Assembly: GCA_037721555.1 (NCBI GenBank)
Contig: JBBJOI010000001.1
Span: 248,001-312,000, forward strand
Origin: Gaiellasilicea sp037721555
Lineage (GTDB): Bacteria; Actinomycetota; Thermoleophilia; Gaiellales; Gaiellaceae
Length of the DNA: 64,000 nt
Direction: 5' to 3'
This document shows, one piece after another, positions 1-7,690 of the stretch. The translations under genes and the position numbers were made by a program. Each line of letters starts with the position of its first letter. Position 1 is the stretch's first letter. The notes beneath the pieces were generated by a model. The model searched no databases. It saw nothing but the letters and a program-made list of their open reading frames with translations, and was not told the origin of the DNA.

Positions 1-393
1 ACCTTCTGGGAGATCAGACTCGCCTCACCCGACGCCGCAACCCCTGACGACGCCCGCCGGATCTTCCGCAGCGAGCCGCTCGAAGGCATCCCGGAGCGCC
101 CGCTCGCCTCGTTCCTGCTCGTCCGCATCGCCCCTGGCGGCGAGACGAGCGTCCACACGCATCCCGGGCCGGAGCTGATCTACCAGCTGACGGGGCGAAT
201 CCTGTACCAGAACGCCCTGATCGGCACGGTCGAGCTCGGCGCCGGGGGCCTCGAGGGCATCCCGCCGGAGACCGAGGTGCAGAAGCGGAACCGCTCGGAT
301 GCCGACGCCGAGTTCCTCTCGTGGTTCCTCGTCGACCCGGAGGAGCCGTTCGCACCTGGCGCCCGATTCCGAACCCGAGGAGAGGAACCGTGA
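1..393 (+). CDS. cupin-domain protein, 5' end missing
   Basis: The window opens inside this gene; 130 codons remain and end in TGA. The visible part has a cupin core: an HTH metal-binding pair at about residues 52-54 followed by a Glu and then Tyr, as in small double-stranded beta-helix proteins of the AraC_binding/Cupin_2 type. Further on is an acidic loop and a Trp-rich strand. Substrate and reaction cannot be told from this. A peroxiredoxin gene follows on the same strand after 27 bases, so the two may be co-transcribed. Confidence 0.7.
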   Translation, partial: TFWEIRLASPDAATPDDARRIFRSEPLEGIPERPLASFLLVRIAPGGETSVHTHPGPELIYQLTGRILYQNALIGTVELGAGGLEGIPPETEVQKRNRSDADAEFLSWFLVDPEEPFAPGARFRTRGEEP

Positions 394-420
394 ACCAGCC
401 CACTCGCACCCCGGCCGCTC

Positions 421-930
421 ATGCGCGATGACCTACAGCCGGGGAATCGCCTCCCGGACCTCGAGCTGCGCGATCACGCAGGCAACGAGCGGCGTCTGTC
501 CGAGCTCGCCGGCGGCGATCCCGTCGTGCTCACCTTCTACCGCGGCTGGTGGTGCCCGAAGGAGCAATCGTTCTTCCGCCGGCTCGTCGGGTTTCAGGAC
601 GAGGTGGAGGTCGCCTACACGCGCATGGTCTCGATCAGCGTCGACCCGCCCCAGGTGCAGGCGGCATTCCGTGCCGGCCTCGGCGCGCGCTGGACGTTCC
701 TGTCGGACGCCGAGCGGCGCTACGTCCAAGAGCTCGACCTGCTCGAAACGACCGACACACTTCACCGCCCATACGTACCGACCGCTTTCACGCTCTTTCC
801 GGATCTGGCGATCTGCCGCGTCTGGAACGGCTACTGGACCTGGGGGCGCCCATCGCTCGAGGAGCTGCGCCAGGACCTGCGGGAGATCACCCGCTCGATC
901 AGGCCGGACTGGGAGGTTCCGAGCGCTTGA
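421..930 (+). CDS. peroxiredoxin-like AhpC/TSA family protein
   Basis: 169 residues with a thioredoxin-fold redoxin layout. The likely peroxidatic cysteine is C45 in YRGWWCPKE. The usual PxxxTxxC motif is altered, with Trp before the Cys, as in the AhpC/TSA subgroup that includes many actinobacterial peroxiredoxin-like proteins. One other Cys lies near residue 140 (AICRV), so a resolving cysteine is possible but not shown. It probably reduces peroxides in the cytoplasm. The ATG has no clear ribosome binding site, and the stop codon overlaps the TTG start of the next gene. Confidence 0.82.
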   Translation: MRDDLQPGNRLPDLELRDHAGNERRLSELAGGDPVVLTFYRGWWCPKEQSFFRRLVGFQDEVEVAYTRMVSISVDPPQVQAAFRAGLGARWTFLSDAERRYVQELDLLETTDTLHRPYVPTAFTLFPDLAICRVWNGYWTWGRPSLEELRQDLREITRSIRPDWEVPSA

Positions 931-1418
931 CCTGGTGCTGGCTCGCGCGGACCGAGGAGCGGCCCGAGGGCGCTCTCGCCGCAGCACGGATTCGATTCGA
1001 CGGCTTTCTCGCTGTCTTTCCTGCCGACGCGCCCGCGCCCCCCGGCGAGCGGAAGCTCGACGCGCGTGCGATCGACCCGGACGGCCCGGCCGCACTCGTT
1101 TCGCTCGTGCTCGTGCCCGACAACCTGACGATCCCGTTCGACGATCCCGCGGTGAGCGGCGCGCTGCGCGCGTCGCTTGCTGCCCCCTGGCCCGACGTGC
1201 TCTCGACGCTCGTCGTGGGCGAGAGCCGCTTCGGCGGAGCGCTGACGGCAGTGCGGGACGGCAACTGCTCGCGGCTCGACGCCGATCCCTTCGCTCGGAT
1301 CTTCCCGGGCCGAATCCTGGAGCTCGGTCCGGGGCTACTCGGCTGGACGCGCCCACCGACCGGACCGGTGGTACAGCGCTACGGCGGGGGTGAGCCCTGG
1401 CCGTGGGACGTGTTCTGA
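927..1418 (+). CDS. conserved-looking hypothetical protein
   Basis: 163 residues if read from the TTG that overlaps the peroxiredoxin stop (TTGA), an arrangement typical of translational coupling. I do not recognise the family. It has no signal peptide or membrane segment; it is Pro/Arg-rich and its C-terminus is Trp-rich (EPWPWDVF). The reading frame stays open with strong third-position GC bias after the peroxiredoxin stop, which is why I take it as a gene. The start is uncertain. Confidence 0.5.
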   Translation: MTWCWLARTEERPEGALAAARIRFDGFLAVFPADAPAPPGERKLDARAIDPDGPAALVSLVLVPDNLTIPFDDPAVSGALRASLAAPWPDVLSTLVVGESRFGGALTAVRDGNCSRLDADPFARIFPGRILELGPGLLGWTRPPTGPVVQRYGGGEPWPWDVF

Positions 1419-1429
1419 GCTGAGACGAC

Positions 1430-2212
1430 TCAAGCGCCCTGCCCGACGTTGATCATCAGCCCTCCATCCATGAAGTACGTGGCGCCCGTGACGTAGTCGC
1501 TGTCCGCGGAGGCGAGAAAGACCGCCAGCCGGCCGATCTCCGCCGGCTCGGCAGCCCGCTTCCAGGGGATGCTCTGAACCTGTTCCTCGAGGAGCGCGGG
1601 GTCGTCGATCGCCGCCTGGTTGAACGGGGTCAGCACCATTCCGGGACCGAGGCTGTTGACGTTGATCTTGAGAGGCGCCAGTTCCAGCGCCAGTGTCCGG
1701 GTGAGCATGCGCAGGGCTCCTTTGGAGCAGTCGTAGTCGGCGCCGCCGGCATTCGGGATGTTCTGGTGCACCGACGTGACGTTGATGATCTTGCCGCCCG
1801 TCTCGCTGCCCGCCTTGCGCAGCCGAACGTAGCGCCGGCAGCAGAAGAAGGCACCGTAGAGATTCGTTCGGATCGCCTTGTCGAAGGTCTCGGTGGAGAG
1901 GTCGGCGACCTCGTCGCCGGAGGCGTCGACCCCCGCGTTGTTCATGAGGATGTCGACGCGCCCGAACTCCTTCACGGCGTCGTCGAAGAGCCGGCCGACC
2001 TGATCCTCGTCAGCGATGTCGGCCTGCACGACGATCGCGCGCCGGCCCTGCGCCTCGACCTCCTGCCGAGTCTCCTCGGCGCCGTCGGCGTCCTCGAGGT
2101 AATGCACCACCAGGTCGGCGCCCTCCTTGGCGAACTCGATCGCCGTCGCCTGTCCGATCCCCGAATCGGATCCGGTGATCAGGGCGATCCGGTCCTGCAG
2201 CCTTCCGTTCAT
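1430..2212 (-). CDS. SDR oxidoreductase, glucose 1-dehydrogenase-like
   Basis: 260 residues, the classical SDR length. The cofactor loop is TGSDSGIG near the N-terminus, NNAG follows at about residue 90, then a Ser in VTSV and the catalytic YDCSK. The C-terminal GATYFMDGG matches sugar dehydrogenases and FabG-like enzymes, and glucose 1-dehydrogenase is a reasonable guess. The ATG is chosen because AAGGAGG lies just upstream and it overlaps the stop of the glucoamylase-like gene (ATGA). The pair suggests that a disaccharide or oligosaccharide is cut to glucose and then oxidised. Confidence 0.92.
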   Translation of the reverse strand: MNGRLQDRIALITGSDSGIGQATAIEFAKEGADLVVHYLEDADGAEETRQEVEAQGRRAIVVQADIADEDQVGRLFDDAVKEFGRVDILMNNAGVDASGDEVADLSTETFDKAIRTNLYGAFFCCRRYVRLRKAGSETGGKIINVTSVHQNIPNAGGADYDCSKGALRMLTRTLALELAPLKINVNSLGPGMVLTPFNQAAIDDPALLEEQVQSIPWKRAAEPAEIGRLAVFLASADSDYVTGATYFMDGGLMINVGQGA

Positions 2213-4041
2213 GACGCCTCCTTGGGTGCTCGATCGGGTGATTGCGCCGCCGCCTCGGTCAGGCGCCAGGCCGCGTTGATCAGCCCGACGTGCGAGAACG
2301 CCTGCGGATAGTTGCCCAGGAGCTCCTTGCGGTCGGGGTCGGCCTCCTCGGCCAGGAGACCGAGGTCGTTGGCGTAGGAGGTCGCGCGCGCGAACCACTC
2401 CTCGGCCCGAGAGACCTCGCCGCCAAGAGCGAGACACTCGACCAGCCAGTAGGTGCAGATGAGGAAGCCCATCGGGTCGTCGGGCCAGCGGCGCACGAGG
2501 CCGATGTCGCCAAGCTCCCGCTCCACTGCCTCGATCGTTGCCCACATCCGCTCGTCGCCCGCGGGGAGGAAGCGCACGAGCGGCAGCAGGAGGACCGAAG
2601 CGTCGAGGTCGTCGGAGCCGAAAGCGCCGGTGTAGGCCCCGGCCCGCTCGCTCCAGGCTTTGGTCAGTACGGCGACTCGGATCCGCTCGCGAGCCTCTTC
2701 CCATCGTTCGAGCTCCACTCCGTCGCCGAGCAGCGGGGCAAGCCGGACAGCGCGGTCGAGGGCAACCCAGCACATGACCTTGGAGGAGACGTACTGGCGC
2801 CGCTGATCGCGGGCCTCCCACATACCCGCGTCCGGCTCCCGCCAGGTGGTGGCCGCGCGGTTCGCCAGCGCGATCAGGAGCTCGCGGGTCGGCTCGTCGA
2901 GCTCTCCGAGCTGATCGCGCAGCTGCTCGACCGCGTCCAGGACCTCACCAAGCACGTCGAGTTGCTCCTGATCCCAGGCAGCGTTCCCGACGCGCACCGG
3001 CCGACTGTCACGAAAGCCGGGCAGGTGTGCGAGCTCGTGCTCGGCGAGGTTCCGCTCGCCCTCCACGCCGTACATGATCTGGACGCGCTCACCATCGCCC
3101 AGGCGACCACTGGCGTCCGCGATCCACCGGAAGAGCCTGTCTGCCTCGTCCGGGCACGCCGCAATCCACAGCGAACGGATCGTCAGACTGAGATCGCGCA
3201 GCCAGGCGAATCGGTAGTCGAAGTTGAGCTCCCCGCCCATCTTCTCGGGCAGCGACGTCGTCGCGGCTGCCACCACAGCACCGGTCGGCTGAAAGGTCAG
3301 TCCCTGCAGCACCAGCGAGCTGCGCCGAACCGCGTCCCGGTGACGCCCCCGATAACCGTCGTGCATCTGCACCCACGAATCCCAGGCCGCAAGCGTGTCT
3401 TCGAGAGTGGCCTGATCTCCACGTGCGGCCGCGTCCGACCCTCCGGACGAGGGCGTGTAGGCGAGCCTGAAGTCCACCCGCTCGCCGGCCCGAACGGTGA
3501 AGCGGCCCCTGGCGCAGCCGGGATCCGGCGAGAGCGTGATGCCGCCGGTGAGGGTCAAGGCCGCTGGCCCGCCCCGTGCCACCACCCCGTCTCCGGAACC
3601 CAGGACGACGTTGGGGACGGTCAGCCCGTACTCCATGCGTGGAGCGAACTCGGTGACCAGCTCGACAACGCCACTGGATCCTTCGACCTGTCGCAGCAAC
3701 ACGTGCGGGCTGCGGAGGCCGATCTCGTGGCCCCGCGCTCCCGGCTCGAGCCCGAGGGCGTCCGTGAGCGTCACCTCGCCGCCTGCCGTCGTGAAGACGG
3801 TTCGCAGCACCAGCGAGTCGGACCTGTAGTGGCGCGTGGACTCGAAGGCGGCTGAGGGGCACAACGACCAGTGCCCGGCGTCGGGGCCCAGCAGCCGACC
3901 AAAGACCGACGGGGAGTCGAAGCGCGGAGTGCACCACCAATCCACGGAGCCGGCACGATCGATCAGCGCGGCTGATTGACAGTCCGAGACGAACCCGTAG
4001 TCCCCGATAGCACTCGATCGCCCGCGGCCTGAGTCACCCAT
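2209..4041 (-). CDS. glycoside hydrolase family 15 protein (glucoamylase/trehalase type)
   Basis: 610 residues, full length for GH15. The N-terminus IGDYGFVSDCQSAALI and SVDWWCTPRFDSPSVF is the family's N-terminal beta-sandwich signature. The (alpha/alpha)6 barrel carries NFDYRFAWLRD, then RNLAEHELAHLPGF with PVRVGNAAWDQEQLDV, where the general acid Glu sits, and LGNYPQAFSHVGLINAA near the C-terminus, next to the catalytic base. No signal peptide, so it acts in the cytoplasm, probably on trehalose or maltodextrin. It heads a two-gene operon with the dehydrogenase. AGGAGG lies 14 bases before the ATG, which is rather far, so the start may be slightly off. Confidence 0.93.
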   Translation of the reverse strand: MGDSGRGRSSAIGDYGFVSDCQSAALIDRAGSVDWWCTPRFDSPSVFGRLLGPDAGHWSLCPSAAFESTRHYRSDSLVLRTVFTTAGGEVTLTDALGLEPGARGHEIGLRSPHVLLRQVEGSSGVVELVTEFAPRMEYGLTVPNVVLGSGDGVVARGGPAALTLTGGITLSPDPGCARGRFTVRAGERVDFRLAYTPSSGGSDAAARGDQATLEDTLAAWDSWVQMHDGYRGRHRDAVRRSSLVLQGLTFQPTGAVVAAATTSLPEKMGGELNFDYRFAWLRDLSLTIRSLWIAACPDEADRLFRWIADASGRLGDGERVQIMYGVEGERNLAEHELAHLPGFRDSRPVRVGNAAWDQEQLDVLGEVLDAVEQLRDQLGELDEPTRELLIALANRAATTWREPDAGMWEARDQRRQYVSSKVMCWVALDRAVRLAPLLGDGVELERWEEARERIRVAVLTKAWSERAGAYTGAFGSDDLDASVLLLPLVRFLPAGDERMWATIEAVERELGDIGLVRRWPDDPMGFLICTYWLVECLALGGEVSRAEEWFARATSYANDLGLLAEEADPDRKELLGNYPQAFSHVGLINAAWRLTEAAAQSPDRAPKEAS

Positions 4042-4092
4042 CGCTAGTCGTGAGACCTCCTTCTGTGCTCAAGAGCGCCTCGACCGAGACGA

Positions 4093-4464
4093 CTAGACGC
4101 TGCGCTGTCTGCTCGCGGCGAGGGTGTCCATCGCCTCGGCGAGTGCTCCCGCCCGGCCGCTCTTCTCGGCGATCTGGTACAGCTCGTGCGTCTCCACGAT
4201 TCGCTCCGCCCCGGACGCGAGGATCTCGTGGTCGCGAGCGATCAGGAACCAGGTCGAGCTCGAGCGAATGTGCTCGTACTCGCCCGGGGCCAAGGAGACA
4301 AGGTCGCTGCACGAGTCGTCGCCGCACTCGCAGACGTACCCTCGTGGTCCTGCCGAGACGTCCTTTCGCTGCAGGCTGAGACGTTCGTTCGAACGGCGGA
4401 ACACCGTCTGGTTGGCCGCGAAACGACGTTCCCTCAGGGTCTGCAGCTCGTCGCTTTCAGCCAT
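4093..4464 (-). CDS. conserved actinobacterial protein with CECGxxxC motif
   Basis: 123 residues. The centre holds YVCECGDDSC, a cluster of three Cys that could bind a metal. Around it is a pattern I have seen in many short actinobacterial proteins of unknown function (CECG, then a helix with LxPGEYE, then a strand with F/L-IA-xxH, then VE). The N-terminus is basic and helical. The ATG at residue 9 of the longer frame is preferred because GAAGGGA precedes it. It stands alone between the GH15 gene and a membrane protein gene. No function is assigned. Confidence 0.68.
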   Translation of the reverse strand: MAESDELQTLRERRFAANQTVFRRSNERLSLQRKDVSAGPRGYVCECGDDSCSDLVSLAPGEYEHIRSSSTWFLIARDHEILASGAERIVETHELYQIAEKSGRAGALAEAMDTLAASRQRSV

Positions 4465-4587
4465 GAGACTTCCCTTCGTGCCGAGCACTGTGTCGATCGA
4501 CGGCCGGGGCGGCGCCGAAGGACACAGTACGGCCGGCCGGGCCGAAGCGCTTGGTTGTGAGGAGACCTGAATCTCTGCCGCAGTTCT

Positions 4588-5478
4588 TCAGTCCCGCGCT
4601 CCCGCTACTCCTTTCATCCCGCGGCGCAGCACGCCGAGGATTCCTTCCTCACCCTCGCTCGCATCCTTGCGCAGAAGCTCGTTGATCTCGACGCCGACGA
4701 GAAAGATGATCGAAGACGTGTACAGAAAGGCCGCGAGGACGAGGAAGACGGTCAGGGCGCCACTGGCGGAGGTGAAGTTCGCGAAGGAGCGGACGTACCA
4801 GGCGAAGAGCAGCGACTGGACGATCCAAGCGGCAACGACAGCAACAGCGCCGACACTCGCCCACCCGCCTCGTCTCCGCTCCGCTGGGCCGTAACGCACG
4901 AGCAGGCCGACCGCCAGCCCGAGGGCGATCGCCGCGAACGGCCACCGGGCGACGAGTAGGAGAACGTGGCCGGCCCCGTGGCGAGCGATCTGCGGACCCA
5001 TCGTGACCGCGAGCACCGACACCACGACGGCGCTGCTCACACACATCGCGAGTGCGAACGAGAGGCTCCACCGCCGCAGCAGCGGCCGCTGCTCGTCGGC
5101 CTCGTAGATCGAGTTGATGCCGCCCATGCAGGCACGTACCAACCCCGACATGTACCAGAGCAGCAGAGCCCCGGCGAAGATCGGTAACGCCGGGCTGCCC
5201 TCGGTGATGATCTTCTTCACGGAGGTGTCGATCGCGACGAACACCGTGGGCGTGAATTGGCGCGCGACATCCTCGCGGAGCTGCTCCTCCCAGATGTGCG
5301 AGAGTCCCAGGACCCCGGGCAGAGCGATGCCGAAGAGCGCCAGCGGCACGAGCGCCTTCAGGGCCTGAAACGAGATCGCGCTCGCGTTGTTCAGGATGCG
5401 GTGCCGGTCGAACAGGTCGATCCAGAGCCGCAGCACCGCCCCTGCGCGTTCCCCCACGGCAGTGTACGTAGCGCTCAC
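4588..5478 (-). CDS. YihY/BrkB family inner-membrane protein
   Basis: 296 residues with about six hydrophobic segments. The signature NNASAISFQALKALVPLALF near residue 35 and VRACMGGINSIYEAD in the middle match the YihY/UPF0761 (formerly RNase BN-like) family, and the C-terminal IIFLVGVEINELLRKD is also typical. Its role is unsettled; it is an integral membrane protein often near envelope genes. The GTG start gives the right length and lies 5 bases after the LysR stop, with AGGAG about 11 bases upstream. An open frame extends further back but only as a shadow of the LysR gene. Confidence 0.87.
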   Translation of the reverse strand: MSATYTAVGERAGAVLRLWIDLFDRHRILNNASAISFQALKALVPLALFGIALPGVLGLSHIWEEQLREDVARQFTPTVFVAIDTSVKKIITEGSPALPIFAGALLLWYMSGLVRACMGGINSIYEADEQRPLLRRWSLSFALAMCVSSAVVVSVLAVTMGPQIARHGAGHVLLLVARWPFAAIALGLAVGLLVRYGPAERRRGGWASVGAVAVVAAWIVQSLLFAWYVRSFANFTSASGALTVFLVLAAFLYTSSIIFLVGVEINELLRKDASEGEEGILGVLRRGMKGVAGARD

Positions 5479-5482
5479 GGGG

Positions 5483-6460
5483 TCATAGGCTCCTGTGCAG
5501 GAAGGCTCCCTGTGGGCTCGAGTTCTCCGGCGCTCCGAACTCGGTCGCGGCGTCGAGCAGGGTGTGCAGCATCGCGTCGGTGGCCGCAGAACGGTAGCCC
5601 TCGTCCCGGAGGGCGATCTTGACGTAACGGACGGGTGCCGGGTCGAGCGGTCGAACCACCACGTCTTCACGAAGGGATCGGAATGCGAGCCGCGGCACCA
5701 GCGTCACCCCGAGGCCGGCCGCGACGAGTGCCTGGAACGCGCTGAAGTCGGTCGTGCGGAAGGATCCGTCGAAGTTGGGCTCGAAGCCGAGCCGATTGCA
5801 GAGGCTACGGAGGTCGGGGCCCCAAGGAGGGCCGCCCAGGATGCGTTCCCCGGCCAACTGCTCGAGTCCGACTCGCTCATGGTCGGCCAGCGGATCGTCC
5901 CTGCGGACGACGAGGTGGAACGGATCGGCGAAGAGGTCGACGTACTCGAACCCTCCGTCGGCGCAGCGGACGACTCCGTCGTAATCCATTCCGATCAACC
6001 AATGGTCGAACTGGAACACGAGCGCGAGATCCAGCTCGTGGGCCCTCAGGCGGGCGAGGCTCTCATGGGACTCGCCGTCGGCATAGTCGATCTCGACGCC
6101 GGGGTAGAGAGTGCCGAAGCGCTGCACCGCCATGGCGGCGAACGCCGAGGTCGCCGTCGGAAAGGATCCGAGCCGCACTCGGCCCCCCTGCCCGCCCCCA
6201 ATCGCGCGGAGCTCCTCGCGCGCATCCGCTAGTCGGGTGACGACGGCGGTCGCATGAGCCACGAGAGCCTCGCCGGCCGGAGTGAGACGCACGCCGCGTG
6301 GGCTGCGCTCGAACAGCACGGCATCGAGTCGTTGCTCGAGAGCCGCCATCTGCTGCGACACGGCAGAAGCCGTGAACGAGAGCACACCGCCGGCTCGGGC
6401 AAAGCTGCCGCTGCGCGCCGTCTCGAGGAACGTGACCAGCAGGCGCGCGTCGAGCATCAA
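5483..6460 (-). CDS. LysR family transcriptional regulator
   Basis: 325 residues. The N-terminal winged helix is clear: LVTFLETARSGSFARAGGVLSFTASAVSQQMAALEQRL, with LTPAGE at its end. A linker helix and a periplasmic-binding-like effector domain follow (about residues 90-300). The start is TTG followed at once by ATG, so either may be used. It is immediately followed by the YihY-type gene, which is probably in the same transcript. Its targets cannot be read from the sequence. Confidence 0.93.
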   Translation of the reverse strand: MMLDARLLVTFLETARSGSFARAGGVLSFTASAVSQQMAALEQRLDAVLFERSPRGVRLTPAGEALVAHATAVVTRLADAREELRAIGGGQGGRVRLGSFPTATSAFAAMAVQRFGTLYPGVEIDYADGESHESLARLRAHELDLALVFQFDHWLIGMDYDGVVRCADGGFEYVDLFADPFHLVVRRDDPLADHERVGLEQLAGERILGGPPWGPDLRSLCNRLGFEPNFDGSFRTTDFSAFQALVAAGLGVTLVPRLAFRSLREDVVVRPLDPAPVRYVKIALRDEGYRSAATDAMLHTLLDAATEFGAPENSSPQGAFLHRSL

Positions 6461-6528
6461 GGAAAGCTTAATGCTATGCCGATGAGCTGTTGCCTCTGGT
6501 CACGACAGCTCGCGGGCATAGTCGAGCG

Positions 6529-6915
6529 GTGGAGAGGTCGCTGTGGCGGATCCTCGTCGCCGACGGCGAGCAGGATCTGCTGGCGGCGATCGAGTTCACG
6601 CTCCGTGCTGCGGGGTACGACGTCGCGTGCGTGCTCGACGGAGCGACCGCTCTGGCCATCGCGCTCGCCGAGGAGTTCGACCTCGTGATCCTCGACGCTC
6701 GGTTGCCGAGGCTGTCCGGCGTGGAGGTGTGCCGTCGCCTGCGGGCGCAGAGCAACGTGCCGATCGTCATCCAGACGGTCCTTGACGACGAGGGGGCTCG
6801 ACTCCGCCATCTCGAGGCAGGTGCCGACGACTATCTCGTGCGACCGGTACCGCTCACGGAGCTCGTCCGCCGCGTCGGGGTGATCCTCGACGGCTCGCCG
6901 CACATGAGTTCTTGA
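6529..6915 (+). CDS. stand-alone response-regulator receiver protein
   Basis: 128 residues from GTG. One REC domain: acidic pair at ILVADGEQ, phospho-acceptor Asp in LVILDARLP, conserved Thr in IQTVLDDE. The usual Lys of the KP motif is Arg here (YLVRPVPL), which is unusual and could weaken phosphorylation or signalling. No output domain follows, so it may act by binding a partner, or be a CheY/Spo0F-like relay. No kinase gene lies nearby. The GTG is chosen because CATAGT lies 6 bases ahead of it, fitting a leaderless start; an in-frame ATG lies 39 bases upstream. Confidence 0.8.
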   Translation: MERSLWRILVADGEQDLLAAIEFTLRAAGYDVACVLDGATALAIALAEEFDLVILDARLPRLSGVEVCRRLRAQSNVPIVIQTVLDDEGARLRHLEAGADDYLVRPVPLTELVRRVGVILDGSPHMSS

Positions 6916-6967
6916 CTTCTTCGACGGTCGAGGAAACGAATGGCCCGCCGGTACCCTGATTACTCGA

Positions 6968-7690
6968 ATGCGGTCTCACTCGGAGGTGCACGAGAGAAAT
7001 CCATTCGTGCACCCGCCAGCGGAGCAGCCGCTCGTCGTCGAGGCCCGCTCGGTCGTCAAGTCGTACGGCGCAGGACGAGCGGAGCGCCGGGTGCTCGACG
7101 GTGTCGATCTTCACGTCGCCCCCGGAGAGCTCGTCGCCGTGGTCGGGCGATCCGGGTCCGGCAAGTCGACGCTCCTGCATCTGCTCGGGGGGCTCGATCG
7201 GGCCGACGGTGGCACGATCACGGTGGCAGGGGTCAAGCTCGAGGCGCAATCGCAGAAAGGCTTGACAGCTCTCCGCCGCACGAGCATCGGTTTCGTGTTC
7301 CAGTCCTTTCACCTGCTTCCCGAGCTCAGCGGCCTGGAGAACGTGCTGCTGCCTGCGCGCCTCGCAGGCGGCGGAGCGCGCGCCGGGCTCCGTACACGAG
7401 AGCTGATCGCGACGCTCGGGCTCGCCGATGCGGCGGAGCGGCTCCCGGACACGCTCTCCGGGGGTGAGCAGCAGCGGCTGGCGATCGCCCGGGCGCTCGT
7501 GAACGAGCCGGCACTCGTCCTCGCTGACGAGCCGACCGGCAACCTCGATGGCGAGTCGGCGGCGGTCGTACTCGACCTGCTGCGGCGGATCGCCGACGGC
7601 GGTCGGGCCGTCGTACTCGTCACCCACGATCGTGAGGCAACCGCGCAGGCAGACCGCGTGATCGAGCTGCGCGAAGGCAGAGTCGTATGA
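6968..7690 (+). CDS. ABC transporter ATP-binding protein (MacB/LolD type)
   Basis: 240 residues with all ABC motifs: Walker A GRSGSGKST, Q-loop FVFQSFHLLPELSGLENV, signature LSGGEQQR, Walker B LVLADEPTGNLD and the switch His in VTHD. FxxQxFxLLPxLTxxEN plus DEPTGNLD is the hallmark of the LolD/MacB/FtsE group. It overlaps the next gene, an FtsX-like permease, by ATGA, so the two form one transporter. The pair likely moves a lipid, lipoprotein or peptide, or works as a mechanotransmitter. Confidence 0.95.
   Translation: MRSHSEVHERNPFVHPPAEQPLVVEARSVVKSYGAGRAERRVLDGVDLHVAPGELVAVVGRSGSGKSTLLHLLGGLDRADGGTITVAGVKLEAQSQKGLTALRRTSIGFVFQSFHLLPELSGLENVLLPARLAGGGARAGLRTRELIATLGLADAAERLPDTLSGGEQQRLAIARALVNEPALVLADEPTGNLDGESAAVVLDLLRRIADGGRAVVLVTHDREATAQADRVIELREGRVV

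Noticed and set aside
2242..3855. Plus-strand frame of 537 codons
   Set aside because: It is opposite the GH15 gene and low in complexity.
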